Counted from the first letter of the stretch, positions 14,984 through 24,872 are shown. The stretch is DNA of 64,000 nucleotides from Synechococcus sp. RS9916 (GCF_000153825.1 NZ_DS022299.1:2473707-2537706), one strand, 5' to 3'. The notes: generated by a model not told the origin, from the sequence alone. Numbers and translations: made by a program.

Positions 14984-16235
14984 GTCCGGGGCGCTGCAGG
15001 GGCGCAGGATTCTGGTGGCTGTCAGCGGCAGCATCGCGGCGGTCAAGACGCCCCTGTTGGTCAGTGCTCTGGTCAAGGCCGGTGCTCAAGTGCGCTGCGT
15101 GGTCACCCCAAGTGCGGCGCAGTTGGTCAGCCCCGTGGCCTTGGCCAGTCTTAGCCGGCATCGCTGCTATCAGGACGACGATCAGTGGGATCCACGCGAG
15201 CCCAGGCCGTTGCATGTGGCGTTGGCGGAATGGGCTGAATTGGTGATCGTGGCGCCTCTCAGCGCCAGCACGTTGGCCCGCTGGACCCAGGGCATGGGCG
15301 ATGGCCTTCTGGCCAGTCTGCTGCTGGCCTGTGAACGCCCCGTTGTGGCGGCGGCGGCCATGAATACAGGCATGTGGAGCCAGCCTGCGGTGCGGCGTAA
15401 CTGGGCTCTGCTGGCTGACGATCCCAGGGTCCTGCGACTGGCGCCAGAGTCGGGCCTATTGGCCTGTGATCGTATTGGCGATGGGCGCATGGCGGATCCA
15501 GAGCTGATTCGCCTGGCCGCGGAGAGCGCGTTGCTCACGCAAGCCTCTAATGGTTCACTCCCTTGGGATTGGCAAGGTCGCACCGTGTTGGTGAGTGCTG
15601 GTCCCACCGTTGAGGGCATTGATCCAGCGCGGGTGCTCAGCAACCGCAGCAGTGGTCGTATGGGCGTGCTGATTGCTCAAGCAGCGCGTTTCCGCGGCGC
15701 TTCAGTGCACTTGGTGCATGGCCCACTGCAGTTGCCTCTGGCCTGGCTCGAGGGTCTGCACTGCCAGGCGATTGAATCTGCTGAGCAGATGCAGGAGCAC
15801 TTGCACCGCCTCCAGGCCAATGCCGCTGCCGTGGTGATGGCGGCCGCGGTGGCGGATTGGCGTCGTCAAGGAGGAGCGTCCGTGCAGAAGGCCCCCAAGG
15901 CGGACCTGCAGCGCACCCTGGCCGAGCAGCTCGAGCCGGTGCCAGATCTGCTCAAGGAATTGCAAGCCACCAAGCCTGACGGACAGCGGTTGCTGGGTTT
16001 TGCCGCACTCAGCGGTTCAGATGACGAAATTCAGGCTCTGGCCCGTGACAAGCGCGCCGCCAAAGGCTGCGATCTGTTGATGGCCAACCCAATTGATCGC
16101 AACGGCCAGGGGTTTGGAGCGGCCATGAATGGGGGGTGGCTCGTCAAAACTGATGGCTCCACGGAAGGGGTGCCTGTCATGGACAAACTCGCTCTGGCCC
16201 ACCGCCTTTTGGATCAGCTTGTTGACTGCTTCTAG
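14973..16235 (+). CDS. coaBC: Phosphopantothenoylcysteine decarboxylase / phosphopantothenate-cysteine ligase
   Basis: 420 residues from the ATG at 14973. It is a bifunctional coenzyme A synthesis enzyme: the N-terminal flavoprotein CoaC part (VAVSGSIAAVKTP FMN site, HVAL region, AAAMNTGMW substrate clamp at about 135) decarboxylates, and the C-terminal CoaB part (VLVSAGPTVEGIDPAR at about 225, NRSSGRMG, AAAVADW, KxP motif in KAPKAD) ligates cysteine. The downstream minus-strand gene overlaps by 4 bases at the stop. Confidence 0.95.
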   Translation: MKTESGALQGRRILVAVSGSIAAVKTPLLVSALVKAGAQVRCVVTPSAAQLVSPVALASLSRHRCYQDDDQWDPREPRPLHVALAEWAELVIVAPLSASTLARWTQGMGDGLLASLLLACERPVVAAAAMNTGMWSQPAVRRNWALLADDPRVLRLAPESGLLACDRIGDGRMADPELIRLAAESALLTQASNGSLPWDWQGRTVLVSAGPTVEGIDPARVLSNRSSGRMGVLIAQAARFRGASVHLVHGPLQLPLAWLEGLHCQAIESAEQMQEHLHRLQANAAAVVMAAAVADWRRQGGASVQKAPKADLQRTLAEQLEPVPDLLKELQATKPDGQRLLGFAALSGSDDEIQALARDKRAAKGCDLLMANPIDRNGQGFGAAMNGGWLVKTDGSTEGVPVMDKLALAHRLLDQLVDCF

Positions 16236-16555
16236 GCCGCCATGTCAGCAGGCGGTTGATCGAGCATGGCGATGAACGTTTTGAGCTGAAGGCGCGGGAT
16301 GTAGGGCCAGCCGCCGCTGCGCTCCATCGTCTGCAGCAGAGTGAAGAGTTGCTGGCGGTTTTCAGGCAGACTGTTTCTGAACGCATCGTCCTGGATGCTG
16401 CGATGAAGCGCTTCCAGGCTGCGCAGAAGGGTCAACAGGGCTTCCGGGTTGCCACGCAGGTCGTCGGCCAGGCCAGTCAGTTCAGCCAGCAATCCGTCCA
16501 GCCGTTCCTGCTCAGCTGCAGGACTTGCTTGGGTCTCGGAACTGGGGGCAGACAA
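16232..16555 (-). CDS. Conserved-type hypothetical helical protein
   Basis: About 107 residues if started at the TTG at 16555; the frame is open further upstream across the psbO start but that part is not credible. The protein is alpha-helical and acidic, with LEALHRSIQDDAFRNSLPEN, LFTLLQTMERSGGWPYIPR and LKTFIAMLDQ, a composition typical of small cytoplasmic picocyanobacterial proteins. Function unknown. It is divergent to psbO and its stop overlaps that of coaBC by 4 bases. Confidence 0.55.
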   Translation of the reverse strand: MSAPSSETQASPAAEQERLDGLLAELTGLADDLRGNPEALLTLLRSLEALHRSIQDDAFRNSLPENRQQLFTLLQTMERSGGWPYIPRLQLKTFIAMLDQPPADMAA

Positions 16556-16666
16556 CGCGACGGGTTGTTTAGAGCTGCAAAAGGCTAACCGGAACGCTGG
16601 TTTTCCCCTTGTAAGATCCGCCTTATCGGTGGATCCCGTCTCCGTTCTGCCATTCGGCTTTATTCC

Positions 16667-17488
16667 ATGAGCATCCGTCCCCTGCTGGCCCTGGTGCTGG
16701 CTTTCTGTCTCACCGTGGTGACCGCCTGCAGCGGTGGTGCCGATGCGGTGGAGCGTTCCAACATCACCTACGACGACATTCGCAACACCGGCAAAGCCAA
16801 CGATTGCCCGGTGCTTGCTGAGTCGGCCCGTGGCTCGATCAGCCTCACGCCCGGCGGCTCCTATGAGCTCAAGGGCATCTGTATGCACCCCACTCGTGTA
16901 TTCGCGAAGGGTGAGCCTTCTAACAAGCGTCAGGAAGCCCAATTTGTTGAGGGCAAGATCCTCACCCGCTTCACCTCGAGCCTCGACGAGGTCTATGGCG
17001 ACCTGACCGTGAGCGACAGCGGCATCACCTTCGAAGAGAAGGGCGGCATTGATTTCCAGCCCATCACTGTCCTGGTGCCCGGTGGTGAGGAGTTCCCCTT
17101 CACCTTCTCCAGCAAGAGCCTGAATGCTTCTGCTGATGGTGCTGCAATCACCACCAGCACCGACTTTGAGGGCACCTACCGCACCCCCAGCTACCGCACC
17201 AGCAACTTCATCGACCCCAAGGGTCGTGCGTTGACCACCGGCGTGCAGTACGCCCAGGGTCTGGTTGCGTTGGGTGGCGATGAGGAAGGCCTCGAGAAGG
17301 ACAACACCAAGCGCTACATCGACGGCGTTGGCCAGATGAGCCTGTCCATCACCAAGGTTGATCCTGAAACCGGAGAGTTCGCTGGTGTGTTCTCTGCGAT
17401 TCAGCCTTCCGACTCCGACATGGGTGGCCGTGAAGTGGTTGACATCAAGATCAGCGGTGATCTCTACGGCCGTCTTGAAGAGGCTTGA
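16667..17488 (+). CDS. psbO: Photosystem II manganese-stabilising protein PsbO
   Basis: 273 residues. An extrinsic lumenal subunit that stabilises the Mn4Ca cluster of the oxygen-evolving complex. The signal peptide (residues 1-20) ends in a V-T-A-C lipobox with Cys21, as in lipid-anchored cyanobacterial PsbO. Conserved features: ITYDDIRNTG near the mature N-terminus, a Cys pair (DCPVLAE ... GICMHP) that forms the known disulfide, GGIDFQPITV, and FEGTYRTPSYRTSNFIDPKG. It is a single gene followed by a strong terminator. Confidence 0.98.
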   Translation: MSIRPLLALVLAFCLTVVTACSGGADAVERSNITYDDIRNTGKANDCPVLAESARGSISLTPGGSYELKGICMHPTRVFAKGEPSNKRQEAQFVEGKILTRFTSSLDEVYGDLTVSDSGITFEEKGGIDFQPITVLVPGGEEFPFTFSSKSLNASADGAAITTSTDFEGTYRTPSYRTSNFIDPKGRALTTGVQYAQGLVALGGDEEGLEKDNTKRYIDGVGQMSLSITKVDPETGEFAGVFSAIQPSDSDMGGREVVDIKISGDLYGRLEEA

Positions 17489-17513
17489 TCCTCGGCCCGT
17501 GCAGCCAACTCCG

Positions 17514-17541
17514 AAGGGGGGCCACCAAGGCCCCCTTTTTT
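17514..17541 (+). terminator. Intrinsic terminator after psbO
   Basis: An 8-9 bp GC stem (GGGGGCC/GGCCCCC, extended by an AA/TT pair) with a 5-base loop followed by six T residues, 25 bases after the psbO stop. A canonical rho-independent terminator. Confidence 0.93.
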
Positions 17542-17586
17542 AATGCCGTCTGGGAGAATCTCCCGGTTTCTCTCCGCAGGTCAGCC

Positions 17587-18747
17587 ATGACTGTCAGCTC
17601 CGCGCCGAACGGCGTGATCGCCCCTTATGGCGGAACCCTGGTGGATCTGATGGCCCCGGATGCGGAGAAGGCCGCGATCAAGGCCTCAGCGACCAAAACA
17701 CTCGAGTGCTCCGATCGCAATGCTTGCGATGTGGAGCTGCTTGTGGTGGGTGGTTTTTCCCCCGAGCGTGGCTTCATGCATCAGGCCGATTACGACGCCG
17801 TCGTGGCCGGCCATCGCACCACCTCGGGTTATCTGTTCGGTCTGCCGATCGTGATGGACACCGATAGCGACGACGTTGCTGTTGGCGACAATGTGCTGCT
17901 CACCTACAAGGGCCAGGATCTGGCGGTGCTCACCGTTGAGGACAAGTGGGAGCCCAACAAAGTGGTGGAGGCCAAAGGCTGCTACGGCACCACCTCCATT
18001 GAGCACCCTGCGGTTCGCATGATCACCATGGAGCGCAAGCGCTTCTATCTCGGTGGTCTGATCCAGGGCTTGGAGCTGCCCAAGCGTGTGTTCCCTTGCA
18101 AGACCCCTGCTGAAGTGCGTGCAGGTCTCCCCAACGGTGAAGACGTGGTGGCATTCCAGTGCCGCAACCCGATTCACCGCGCCCACTACGAGCTGTTCAC
18201 CCGTGCTCTGCATGCCCAGAACGTGAGCGAGAACGCCGTGGTGCTGGTGCACCCCACCTGTGGTCCCACCCAGCAGGACGACATCCCCGGCACCGTGCGT
18301 TTCCAGACCTACGAACGCTTGGCGGAAGAGGTGAACAACGAACGGATTCGCTGGGCCTATCTGCCCTATGCCATGCACATGGCTGGACCCCGCGAGGCGC
18401 TTCAGCACATGATCATTCGCCGCAACTACGGCTGCACCCACTTCATCATCGGCCGCGACATGGCCGGGTGTAAGTCGTCCCTCACCGGTGACGATTTTTA
18501 TGGCCCTTACGACGCGCAGAACTTCGCCAAGGAGTGTGCGCCTGAGCTCTCGATGGAGACGGTTCCTTCGCTCAACCTCGTTTACACCGAGGAGGAGGGC
18601 TACGTCACCGCGGAGCATGCCGAGACCCGTGGGCTGCACGTCAAGAAGCTGAGCGGCACCCAGTTCCGCAAGATGCTGCGCAGTGGTGAGGAGATTCCCG
18701 AATGGTTCGCCTTCAAGAGCGTGGTCGACGTGCTTCGCGCCGCCTGA
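17587..18747 (+). CDS. sat: Sulfate adenylyltransferase (ATP sulfurylase)
   Basis: 386 residues from the ATG at 17587; the open frame begins earlier, inside the psbO terminator region. It activates sulfate with ATP to form APS, the first step of assimilatory sulfate reduction. The signature AFQCRNPIHRAHYELF (ATP-binding Q-x-R-N-P-x-H) is at about residues 189-204, followed by HPTCGPTQ, GREALQHMIIRRNYGCTHFI and GRDMAG. Length and motifs fit the homomeric enzyme without a fused APS kinase. Confidence 0.96.
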   Translation: MTVSSAPNGVIAPYGGTLVDLMAPDAEKAAIKASATKTLECSDRNACDVELLVVGGFSPERGFMHQADYDAVVAGHRTTSGYLFGLPIVMDTDSDDVAVGDNVLLTYKGQDLAVLTVEDKWEPNKVVEAKGCYGTTSIEHPAVRMITMERKRFYLGGLIQGLELPKRVFPCKTPAEVRAGLPNGEDVVAFQCRNPIHRAHYELFTRALHAQNVSENAVVLVHPTCGPTQQDDIPGTVRFQTYERLAEEVNNERIRWAYLPYAMHMAGPREALQHMIIRRNYGCTHFIIGRDMAGCKSSLTGDDFYGPYDAQNFAKECAPELSMETVPSLNLVYTEEEGYVTAEHAETRGLHVKKLSGTQFRKMLRSGEEIPEWFAFKSVVDVLRAA

Positions 18748-18794
18748 TCCCTGAGGATCTCTATTAACATTCCTTCATCAGAGGCAAGAGAACC

Positions 18795-20642
18795 TTGAAC
18801 AAGCGTTGGCGCAACGTCGGCCTTTACGTCCTTCTGGTGGTCGTTGTGATCGCTGTGGGTACGGCCTTCCTTGACAGGCCTGACCCAGCGACTGCTGCAC
18901 GAACCCTCCGCTACAGCGATTTCGTTGAGGCGGTTCAGGAGGACCAAGTCAGTCGCGTGACCATTTCCCCCGATCGGGGATCGGCTGTGATCGTCGAAAA
19001 CGATGGGCGTCGCGCTGAGGTGAATCTCGCCCCTGATAAGGATCTGTTGAAGCTGCTCACCGACCACGACGTCGATATCGCAGTGCAGCCGACCCGTCAG
19101 GCTGGCGCGTGGCAACAGGCAGCGGGGAGTCTGGTGTTCCCCCTCCTCCTTCTTGGTGGCCTGTTCTTCCTCTTCCGCCGTTCCCAAGGCGGTGGTGGTG
19201 GGAACCCTGCCATGAATTTCGGCAAGAGCAAAGCCCGGGTTCAGATGGAGCCTTCCACCCAGGTCACCTTTGGTGATGTGGCTGGGATCGAGGGCGCCAA
19301 GCTCGAGCTGACCGAAGTGGTCGACTTCCTCAAGAACCCCGATCGTTTCACCGCTGTTGGTGCCAAGATTCCCAAGGGTTGTCTCCTTGTGGGCCCTCCT
19401 GGCACTGGTAAAACTTTGCTGGCCAAGGCGGTCGCTGGCGAAGCAGGGGTTCCCTTCTTCTCGATTTCCGGTTCGGAGTTCGTTGAAATGTTCGTGGGCG
19501 TTGGTGCAAGCCGCGTCCGTGATCTCTTCGAGCAGGCCAAAAAGAACGCGCCTTGCATCGTTTTCATCGACGAAATTGATGCGGTGGGCCGTCAGCGCGG
19601 CGCCGGTCTTGGCGGCGGCAATGACGAGCGCGAGCAGACCCTCAACCAGCTGCTCACCGAAATGGATGGCTTCGAGGGCAACACCGGAATCATCATCATC
19701 GCGGCCACCAACAGGCCTGATGTTCTTGACGCTGCATTGATGCGCCCCGGTCGTTTTGATCGCCAGGTCACCGTCGACCGTCCTGATTACGCCGGTCGTC
19801 TCCAGATTCTTGGTGTTCATGCCAGAAGCAAAACGCTTGCCAAAGACGTCGACCTCGACAAAGTGGCTCGCCGTACCCCTGGCTACACCGGTGCCGACCT
19901 CGCCAACCTGCTGAACGAAGCCGCCATCCTTGCGGCCCGTCGTCAACTCACTGAGGTGAGCAATGACGAGATCAGCGATGCCATTGAGCGCATCATGGTT
20001 GGTCCCGAGAAGAAAGACCGCGTGATGACTGAGCGCCGCAAGCGTTTGGTGGCTTATCACGAGGCTGGTCACGCCTTGGTCGGTGCCGTGATGCCTGATT
20101 ACGACGCGGTGCAGAAAATTTCGATCATCCCCCGCGGGAATGCAGGTGGATTGACGTTCTTCACCCCGAGCGAAGAGCGGATGGAATCTGGTCTCTACTC
20201 CCGTTCCTATCTCCAGAGCCAGATGGCGGTTGCCCTTGGCGGTCGTGTCGCCGAGGAGATCATTTACGGAGAAGACGAAGTCACAACGGGTGCATCCAAC
20301 GATCTGCAGCAGGTGGCGCAAGTCGCCCGCCAGATGGTGACCCGCTTCGGCATGAGCGACACCCTGGGCCCTGTGGCTCTGGGTCGTGCTCAGGGCGGCA
20401 TGTTCCTTGGTCGCGATATTGCTGCAGAGCGCGATTTCTCTGAAGACACGGCAGCCACCATCGATTCCGAGGTGTCTGAACTGGTGGATGCTGCCTACAA
20501 GCGGGCCACCAAGGTGCTGGTTGACAACCAGGCCGTGCTCGACGAACTGGCAGAAATGCTGGTCGAGCGGGAAACCGTCGATGCTGAAGAGCTGCAAGAG
20601 TTGTTGATTCGCCGCGACGTGCGCGTTGCCGAGTACGTCTGA
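18795..20642 (+). CDS. ftsH: ATP-dependent zinc metalloprotease FtsH
   Basis: 615 residues from a TTG start. A membrane-bound AAA+ protease of the thylakoid or plasma membrane; family members degrade damaged D1 during photosystem II repair. Layout: transmembrane helix 1 at about 8-26, lumenal domain to about 110, helix 2 at 111-128, AAA domain with Walker A GPPGTGKT (200-207) and Walker [13 protein letters not shown], arginine-finger region [10 protein letters not shown], and the zinc site HEAGH (422-426). The 3' end overlaps the next gene by 17 bases. Confidence 0.96.
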   Translation: MNKRWRNVGLYVLLVVVVIAVGTAFLDRPDPATAARTLRYSDFVEAVQEDQVSRVTISPDRGSAVIVENDGRRAEVNLAPDKDLLKLLTDHDVDIAVQPTRQAGAWQQAAGSLVFPLLLLGGLFFLFRRSQGGGGGNPAMNFGKSKARVQMEPSTQVTFGDVAGIEGAKLELTEVVDFLKNPDRFTAVGAKIPKGCLLVGPPGTGKTLLAKAVAGEAGVPFFSISGSEFVEMFVGVGASRVRDLFEQAKKNAPCIVFIDEIDAVGRQRGAGLGGGNDEREQTLNQLLTEMDGFEGNTGIIIIAATNRPDVLDAALMRPGRFDRQVTVDRPDYAGRLQILGVHARSKTLAKDVDLDKVARRTPGYTGADLANLLNEAAILAARRQLTEVSNDEISDAIERIMVGPEKKDRVMTERRKRLVAYHEAGHALVGAVMPDYDAVQKISIIPRGNAGGLTFFTPSEERMESGLYSRSYLQSQMAVALGGRVAEEIIYGEDEVTTGASNDLQQVAQVARQMVTRFGMSDTLGPVALGRAQGGMFLGRDIAAERDFSEDTAATIDSEVSELVDAAYKRATKVLVDNQAVLDELAEMLVERETVDAEELQELLIRRDVRVAEYV

Positions 20643-21303
20643 CTCAGCTCTTGATGGTCAGAGCCGCTGGCGGTCATGCCAGCGGCAGCTGATCGACTCA
20701 CTGCGCAGCCACCCTTTGCTGGTGGTGTTGCGTCCCTCCCAAGCCGATTGTTCAGCGCCGTTGTTGGAGCAGGCTCCCTTGCTTCGGCTGATCGATCAAC
20801 TCACGGCAGCGGGTGTTATTCACCTCGAGATTGCCTGGTCTGCCCATCCCCGATGGCTGGTCTTGATGCGGGAACTCAAAGTCCGTTATCCAGGTCTGCA
20901 TCTCGGGGTTGCGTCGATCACCAGCGAGGTGGCGTTGCGAAGCACTCTTGAGCTCGACTTGGCCTACGCCATGTCGCCTTGCCTCGATCTCGAGTTACTG
21001 GCCATGGCGCGTCGCCATGGCCAGTTGCTGGTCCCTGGAGTCTTCTCCCCCTCAGAGTTTCTGCAGGCCGCAAAAGCGGGATGCGAACTGGTGAAACTGT
21101 TCCCCGCCGGAACATTGGGGATCGACTATTTGCGCCAGTTATCGGCGCCGATGGAGCCTCTTCCGCTTGTGATTGCGGCTGGCGGTCTTGGCGCTGCGGA
21201 TCTGGATCCTTGGCTGTCAGCCGGTTATCACGCTGTGGCTCTTGGTCGGGGTGTGATTCGAGGTGATGAACTCGATCCCCACCTCTTAGCGTGGTTATCT
21301 TGA
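20626..21303 (+). CDS. KDPG/KHG aldolase-like protein
   Basis: 225 residues from a TTG overlapping the ftsH end. A class I (beta/alpha)8 aldolase of the Eda type: the strand with the catalytic Glu (GVIHLEIAWS), LGVASITSEVAL, a proline-containing VPGVFSPSEF and the Schiff-base lysine in CELVKLFPAGTLG. Eda cleaves 2-keto-3-deoxy-6-phosphogluconate in the Entner-Doudoroff route, described in cyanobacteria. The overlap with ftsH suggests co-transcription without an obvious functional link. Confidence 0.82.
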   Translation: MPSTSDSALDGQSRWRSCQRQLIDSLRSHPLLVVLRPSQADCSAPLLEQAPLLRLIDQLTAAGVIHLEIAWSAHPRWLVLMRELKVRYPGLHLGVASITSEVALRSTLELDLAYAMSPCLDLELLAMARRHGQLLVPGVFSPSEFLQAAKAGCELVKLFPAGTLGIDYLRQLSAPMEPLPLVIAAGGLGAADLDPWLSAGYHAVALGRGVIRGDELDPHLLAWLS

Positions 21304-21342
21304 GAATCAGATGCTACAGATGAGATAGATATTGTTGCTTCG

Positions 21343-22005
21343 ATGTCTCAGTTGTCGATCAAGCTGTCCGATAAGGCTGATGCCTTGATCGCTCAGCTGC
21401 AAAAAGAGATTTTCAATCGCCGCCGTAAGAAGGTCACCGCTGCAGGTGTGGTGGAGACCCTGGTGGAAAGTGGGGCTCGCTCCCAATCCGACAAGCGTTT
21501 CTCAACGTCGTGGACCAATCTGATCAAAGACATTGAGAAGGCGGCCAAGCTGGCCAATGCCCATGGCAGTAAGCCATCCACGCTTAGCGACGCTGAGTGG
21601 GCGATGGTGCTGAGTCATCGGCAGAAGGCGGCAACCGCGGCACCGGCGAAATCGGCTGCTCGCAAGCGCACCGCCAAGGCTGCTGCACCAGCCAAGACTG
21701 CGGCGAAAGCGAAGACGGCTGCCTCAGCAAAGACCACCGCTGCTGCGAAGACCACCGCTAAACCGAAGGCCGCCAAGCCGAAAGCTGCTGCCAAGCCCGC
21801 CAAGACGGTGCGCAAGGCAGCTGCCACGTCGGCAACAACAACCAGCACCGCAGCTCGCAAGCCCAGGCCAGCGAAGCGAGCCCGCAAAACCACCACGGGC
21901 AGTGGCACCACATCGGTCGCCAAGCGCATGGCCAAAGCCGCAGGCCGACTGAGCAGTGGATCGTCGCTGTCAGCGAGCGGTATCAGCTCACCGGCTCGGA
22001 GCTGA
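21343..22005 (+). CDS. RHH-like protein with histone-H1-like Lys/Ala tail
   Basis: 220 residues in two parts. Residues 1-95 are a folded domain: a strand LSIKLSDKADALIAQLQKE, basic RRRKKVTAAGVVETLV and a helical end, suggestive of a ribbon-helix-helix DNA-binding unit. Residues 96-220 are low complexity, made of Lys, Ala, Pro and Thr (repeated AKT, AKP and AAK units), very like the C-terminal tail of eukaryotic histone H1 and bacterial H1-like proteins. I infer a nucleoid-associated or DNA-condensing protein. No named family is certain. Confidence 0.6.
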   Translation: MSQLSIKLSDKADALIAQLQKEIFNRRRKKVTAAGVVETLVESGARSQSDKRFSTSWTNLIKDIEKAAKLANAHGSKPSTLSDAEWAMVLSHRQKAATAAPAKSAARKRTAKAAAPAKTAAKAKTAASAKTTAAAKTTAKPKAAKPKAAAKPAKTVRKAAATSATTTSTAARKPRPAKRARKTTTGSGTTSVAKRMAKAAGRLSSGSSLSASGISSPARS

Positions 22006-22055
22006 TACCGCTTGGCGGGTTTCTGTGGGGATTGGTCAGTGCGGCCTGGTGCGAC

Positions 22056-23144
22056 TCACCAGAGGCTGCACTGACCCTGCTGGCGTAGGAGGTGGTCGGC
22101 GAGCACCAGATTCACCATCGCCTCCACCATCGGCACAGCGCGTGGCAACACGCAGGGGTCATGACGCCCCTTGGCCGCCAGGGTGGTGGCTTCGCCTGCG
22201 GCGTTAATGGTCTGCTGCTCTTTGCGGATCGTGGCGGTGGGCTTGAAGGCCACGCGAATCACGATCGATTCGCCGTTACTGATGCCGCCCTGGATCCCAC
22301 CGGAGTTGTTGGTGACGGTGCGAAGGCGACCGTCTTCACTCGGTAGGAATGCATCGTTGTGTTCGCTCCCTTTCAGGAAGGTGCCTGCGAAGCCGGAGCC
22401 GATCTCAAACCCCTTGGTGGCCGGCAGCGACATCACTGCTTTGGCCAGATCCGCCTCGAGCTTGTCGAAGACCGGCATGCCCAGGCCGACGGGCGGACGG
22501 CGCACCACGCATTCGATCACGCCGCCGCAGGAATCACCATCGCGGCCAATCGCCTCGATCCGCTCGATCATGCGGTCCGCCATCGGCTGATCCGGGCAGC
22601 GCACGATATTCGCCTCCACCGCTTCGCTCGACACCGTGCTGGGGTCGATCACGGCTTCCAGGTCGTGGATGCGCTTGACCCAGGCGATCACTTCCGTGCC
22701 CGCCACCTTCTTCAGCAGCTGCTTGGCGATCGCACCGGCGGCGACACGGCCGATGGTCTCGCGAGCCGACGCACGGCCACCACCGCTGCGGGCTTGGATC
22801 CCGTATTTCACCTGGTAGGTGGCATCGGCATGGGAGGGGCGGAAGGCCACCTCCATTTCCTTGTAGTCCTGTGGGCGCTGATCCTTATTGCGCACCACCA
22901 TCGCGATCGGTGTGCCCAGCGTTTCGCCATCGAGCAGACCGCTGAGAATTTCCACCTGATCCGCTTCTTTGCGTGGAGTGGTGATCTTGCTCTGGCCGGG
23001 TTTGCGCCGGTCGAGCTCGGCCTGAATGGCATTGAGATCGAGCGCTAGGCGGGGGGGGCAGCCATCCACGATCACGCCGACCCCACCACCGTGGGATTCG
23101 CCGAAGGTGCTGATCCGAAACAGATCGCCGAAGCTGCTACCCAT
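22056..23144 (-). CDS. aroC: Chorismate synthase
   Basis: 362 residues. It converts EPSP to chorismate, the branch point for aromatic amino acids, with reduced FMN. Signatures: [19 protein letters not shown] at the N-terminus, [19 protein letters not shown] at about 120-138, and [14 protein letters not shown] with [16 protein letters not shown] near the C-terminus. Full family length. Confidence 0.97.
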   Translation of the reverse strand: MGSSFGDLFRISTFGESHGGGVGVIVDGCPPRLALDLNAIQAELDRRKPGQSKITTPRKEADQVEILSGLLDGETLGTPIAMVVRNKDQRPQDYKEMEVAFRPSHADATYQVKYGIQARSGGGRASARETIGRVAAGAIAKQLLKKVAGTEVIAWVKRIHDLEAVIDPSTVSSEAVEANIVRCPDQPMADRMIERIEAIGRDGDSCGGVIECVVRRPPVGLGMPVFDKLEADLAKAVMSLPATKGFEIGSGFAGTFLKGSEHNDAFLPSEDGRLRTVTNNSGGIQGGISNGESIVIRVAFKPTATIRKEQQTINAAGEATTLAAKGRHDPCVLPRAVPMVEAMVNLVLADHLLRQQGQCSLW

Positions 23145-23205
23145 GCCGCTCTCCTGATCCGTCGAGCGTAATGACTCGTCTGCGCTGTCGCCCTAGCACC
23201 TTGTG

Positions 23206-23706
23206 TCAGACCAGCTCGGGGCGTGCCCCTGAGGGCCAGTCCTCCTGCGGGAGGTTGTGCAGCATCGTGAAATCGTCGAAGTCGAATCCTGGGCCGACGC
23301 AGCAGCTCACCAGGCAGTAGGGGCCTTCCGGTGTTGCCGCTTGCCAGTGATTGGCCGGGATGACCTGAATGGGCTGTTGCAGGGAAAGCATCTTGTGGGT
23401 CGCTGTCCCTCCGTGCTCAGGCAGATCCCAGAGGCTCAATGGAGAACCCTGAAGGTGGATCCACACTTCATCGGCATGGCGCACCTGGTGCCATCGACTG
23501 ATGGAGCCGCGTTCGAGCAGGAACAGGATGGTGGTGAAGCCCGATCGCTGGGCACCATCGCTGCGCGTAACGCTCTCAGAACTGCGGTGCATTTCGCGGT
23601 ACCAGCCCCCTTCGGGATGGGGCTGCATCTGCCATTCCTTGATCAAACCGTCGATCACAGCCTGGGCACTGTGCTCGTTTGCTCCGGGAGCCTTGGCGTT
23701 GGTCAT
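23206..23706 (-). CDS. Cupin-like DUF985 protein
   Basis: 166 residues. It matches the DUF985/Cupin_5 pattern: HPEGGWYREMHRS, TTILFLLERGSISRWHQVRHADEVW (the cupin metal-type motif with H-x-V-x-x-x-D-E), VIPANHWQAATPEG and LVSCCVGPGFDFDDF. The family folds as a single cupin barrel; activity is not established in cyanobacteria, though some relatives act on nucleotide-sugars. Confidence 0.8.
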   Translation of the reverse strand: MTNAKAPGANEHSAQAVIDGLIKEWQMQPHPEGGWYREMHRSSESVTRSDGAQRSGFTTILFLLERGSISRWHQVRHADEVWIHLQGSPLSLWDLPEHGGTATHKMLSLQQPIQVIPANHWQAATPEGPYCLVSCCVGPGFDFDDFTMLHNLPQEDWPSGARPELV

Positions 23707-23760
23707 GCTCTTGCTCCCATCAACCTGTCTTCTTGTAGCCCCTTTTGGAGGGTCTGGTGA

Positions 23761-23889
23761 TTAGCCGTGTTTGCTCTCTGCAGTAGCCAGGGCCTTGGCA
23801 GGATCGCCTTTGAGATCCGCAGCTCGGGCCCGTTTGCGATCCACTGATTGCGGTCTGCGTGGGTGGGACCGATGTGGAGCCGTGGTCAT
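23761..23889 (-). CDS. Possible small basic protein
   Basis: 42 residues from the ATG at 23889 (a second in-frame ATG lies at 23895). The composition, rich in Arg, Lys, Ala and His with RPQSVDRKRARAADLKGDPA, is protein-like and the frame fills most of the otherwise empty gap between the DUF985 and SDR genes. No family recognised and no strong ribosome site, so this is tentative. Confidence 0.3.
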   Translation of the reverse strand: MTTAPHRSHPRRPQSVDRKRARAADLKGDPAKALATAESKHG

Positions 23890-23987
23890 GGCCATGGATG
23901 CCGGAATGGTTCGCTCACCATGACCACAGGGCTGAAGTGGTTTTCGCCCCGTTTTGTTTTTTTTGGTTTGTGCCTGTCGAGGTGGCG

Positions 23988-24764
23988 TTAGGCGTTGTGT
24001 TGCACCATGAATCCCCCATCCACCAGCAGCATGGATCCGGTGATGAACCCCGCCTGATCCGAGAGCAACCAGGTCACGGCATGGGCCACATCGGCGGGCA
24101 TGGCCATGCGCCCGAGGGGATGCAGACGCTTGGCTTTTGCCCGTAAGGCCTCGGGTTCGGGGCAGGCCCTCAGGGCCTGATGGGTGAAGCCACCATCGAC
24201 CCAGCCAGGGGCGACGTTGTTCACCCGGATGCCGCGACTGGCGAGTTCACCGGCAGCGGCGTAGGTGAAACTCAAGACGGCACCTTTGGATGTGGTGTAG
24301 GCCCCGCCGTCACTGGAGCCGATGAAGGCCGACACGCTGCCCAGGGTGACAATCGCTCCTCGGCTTGCCGTGAGATGGGGAATCGCCGCTTGGACGGCAT
24401 GAAGGGTTCCGTTCACATTGACGGCCATCAACTCCTGCCAATCGCTGCTGTTTTGTTCAGCGAGCGGCCCGGTGTGCAGGATGCCGGCCGCCGTGACCAG
24501 GCCGCGCAAGCATCCCAACTGCTCCACGGCCTGTTCGGTGGTTGCAACGACGTCGTCGCGGTTGCGCACATCGATGGGGAAGGCAACCGCAACACCTCCT
24601 TGGCAGCGGATCGCGGCGGCCACTGTTTCTGCAGCCTCCTGGTTGCTGTCGCAGACCGCGACAGCGGCGCCAGCTGCTGCTGCATCGATGGCGATTGCAC
24701 GGCCAATGGCACCGGCTCCACCGGTGACCAGCACCAGTCCACCACTGAGATCGATCGTTTTCAT
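23988..24764 (-). CDS. Short-chain dehydrogenase/reductase (SDR)
   Basis: 258 residues from the ATG at 24764. A classical SDR: cofactor loop TGGAGAIGRAIA (TGxxxGxG type), the Asp at the end of strand 2 (VCDSN) favouring NAD(H), NVNGT, the active-site Ser in GSVSAFIGS and Y-x3-K in YTTSKGAVL, then NNVAPGWVDG. The C-terminal SGFITGSMLLVDGG-like segment is present. Substrate unknown. It sits between DUF985 and the psbA terminator. Confidence 0.85.
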   Translation of the reverse strand: MKTIDLSGGLVLVTGGAGAIGRAIAIDAAAAGAAVAVCDSNQEAAETVAAAIRCQGGVAVAFPIDVRNRDDVVATTEQAVEQLGCLRGLVTAAGILHTGPLAEQNSSDWQELMAVNVNGTLHAVQAAIPHLTASRGAIVTLGSVSAFIGSSDGGAYTTSKGAVLSFTYAAAGELASRGIRVNNVAPGWVDGGFTHQALRACPEPEALRAKAKRLHPLGRMAMPADVAHAVTWLLSDQAGFITGSMLLVDGGFMVQHNA

Positions 24765-24803
24765 GAAGGCTGGCCACCTCTTCCGGCTTAGCCACGCCGC
24801 ACA

Positions 24804-24834
24804 ACAAAAAGCCCCCACCTTGCGGAGGGGGCTT
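24804..24834 (-). terminator. psbA copy 1 terminator
   Basis: On the minus strand a stem AAAGCCCCC/GGGGGCTTT, with an inner CC/GG extension, is followed by a T-run, 39 bases after the psbA stop. An identical hairpin follows the other full psbA and the truncated one. Confidence 0.92.
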
Positions 24835-24872
24835 TCCGATTCAGTTGACCTGAATCGTTTGTTGATTCCAGA

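Noticed and set aside
18600-20597. A 665-codon open frame on the minus strand
   Set aside because: It lies antisense to ftsH and has the His/Gly-rich composition of a complementary-frame shadow; ftsH has all its motifs on the plus strand.
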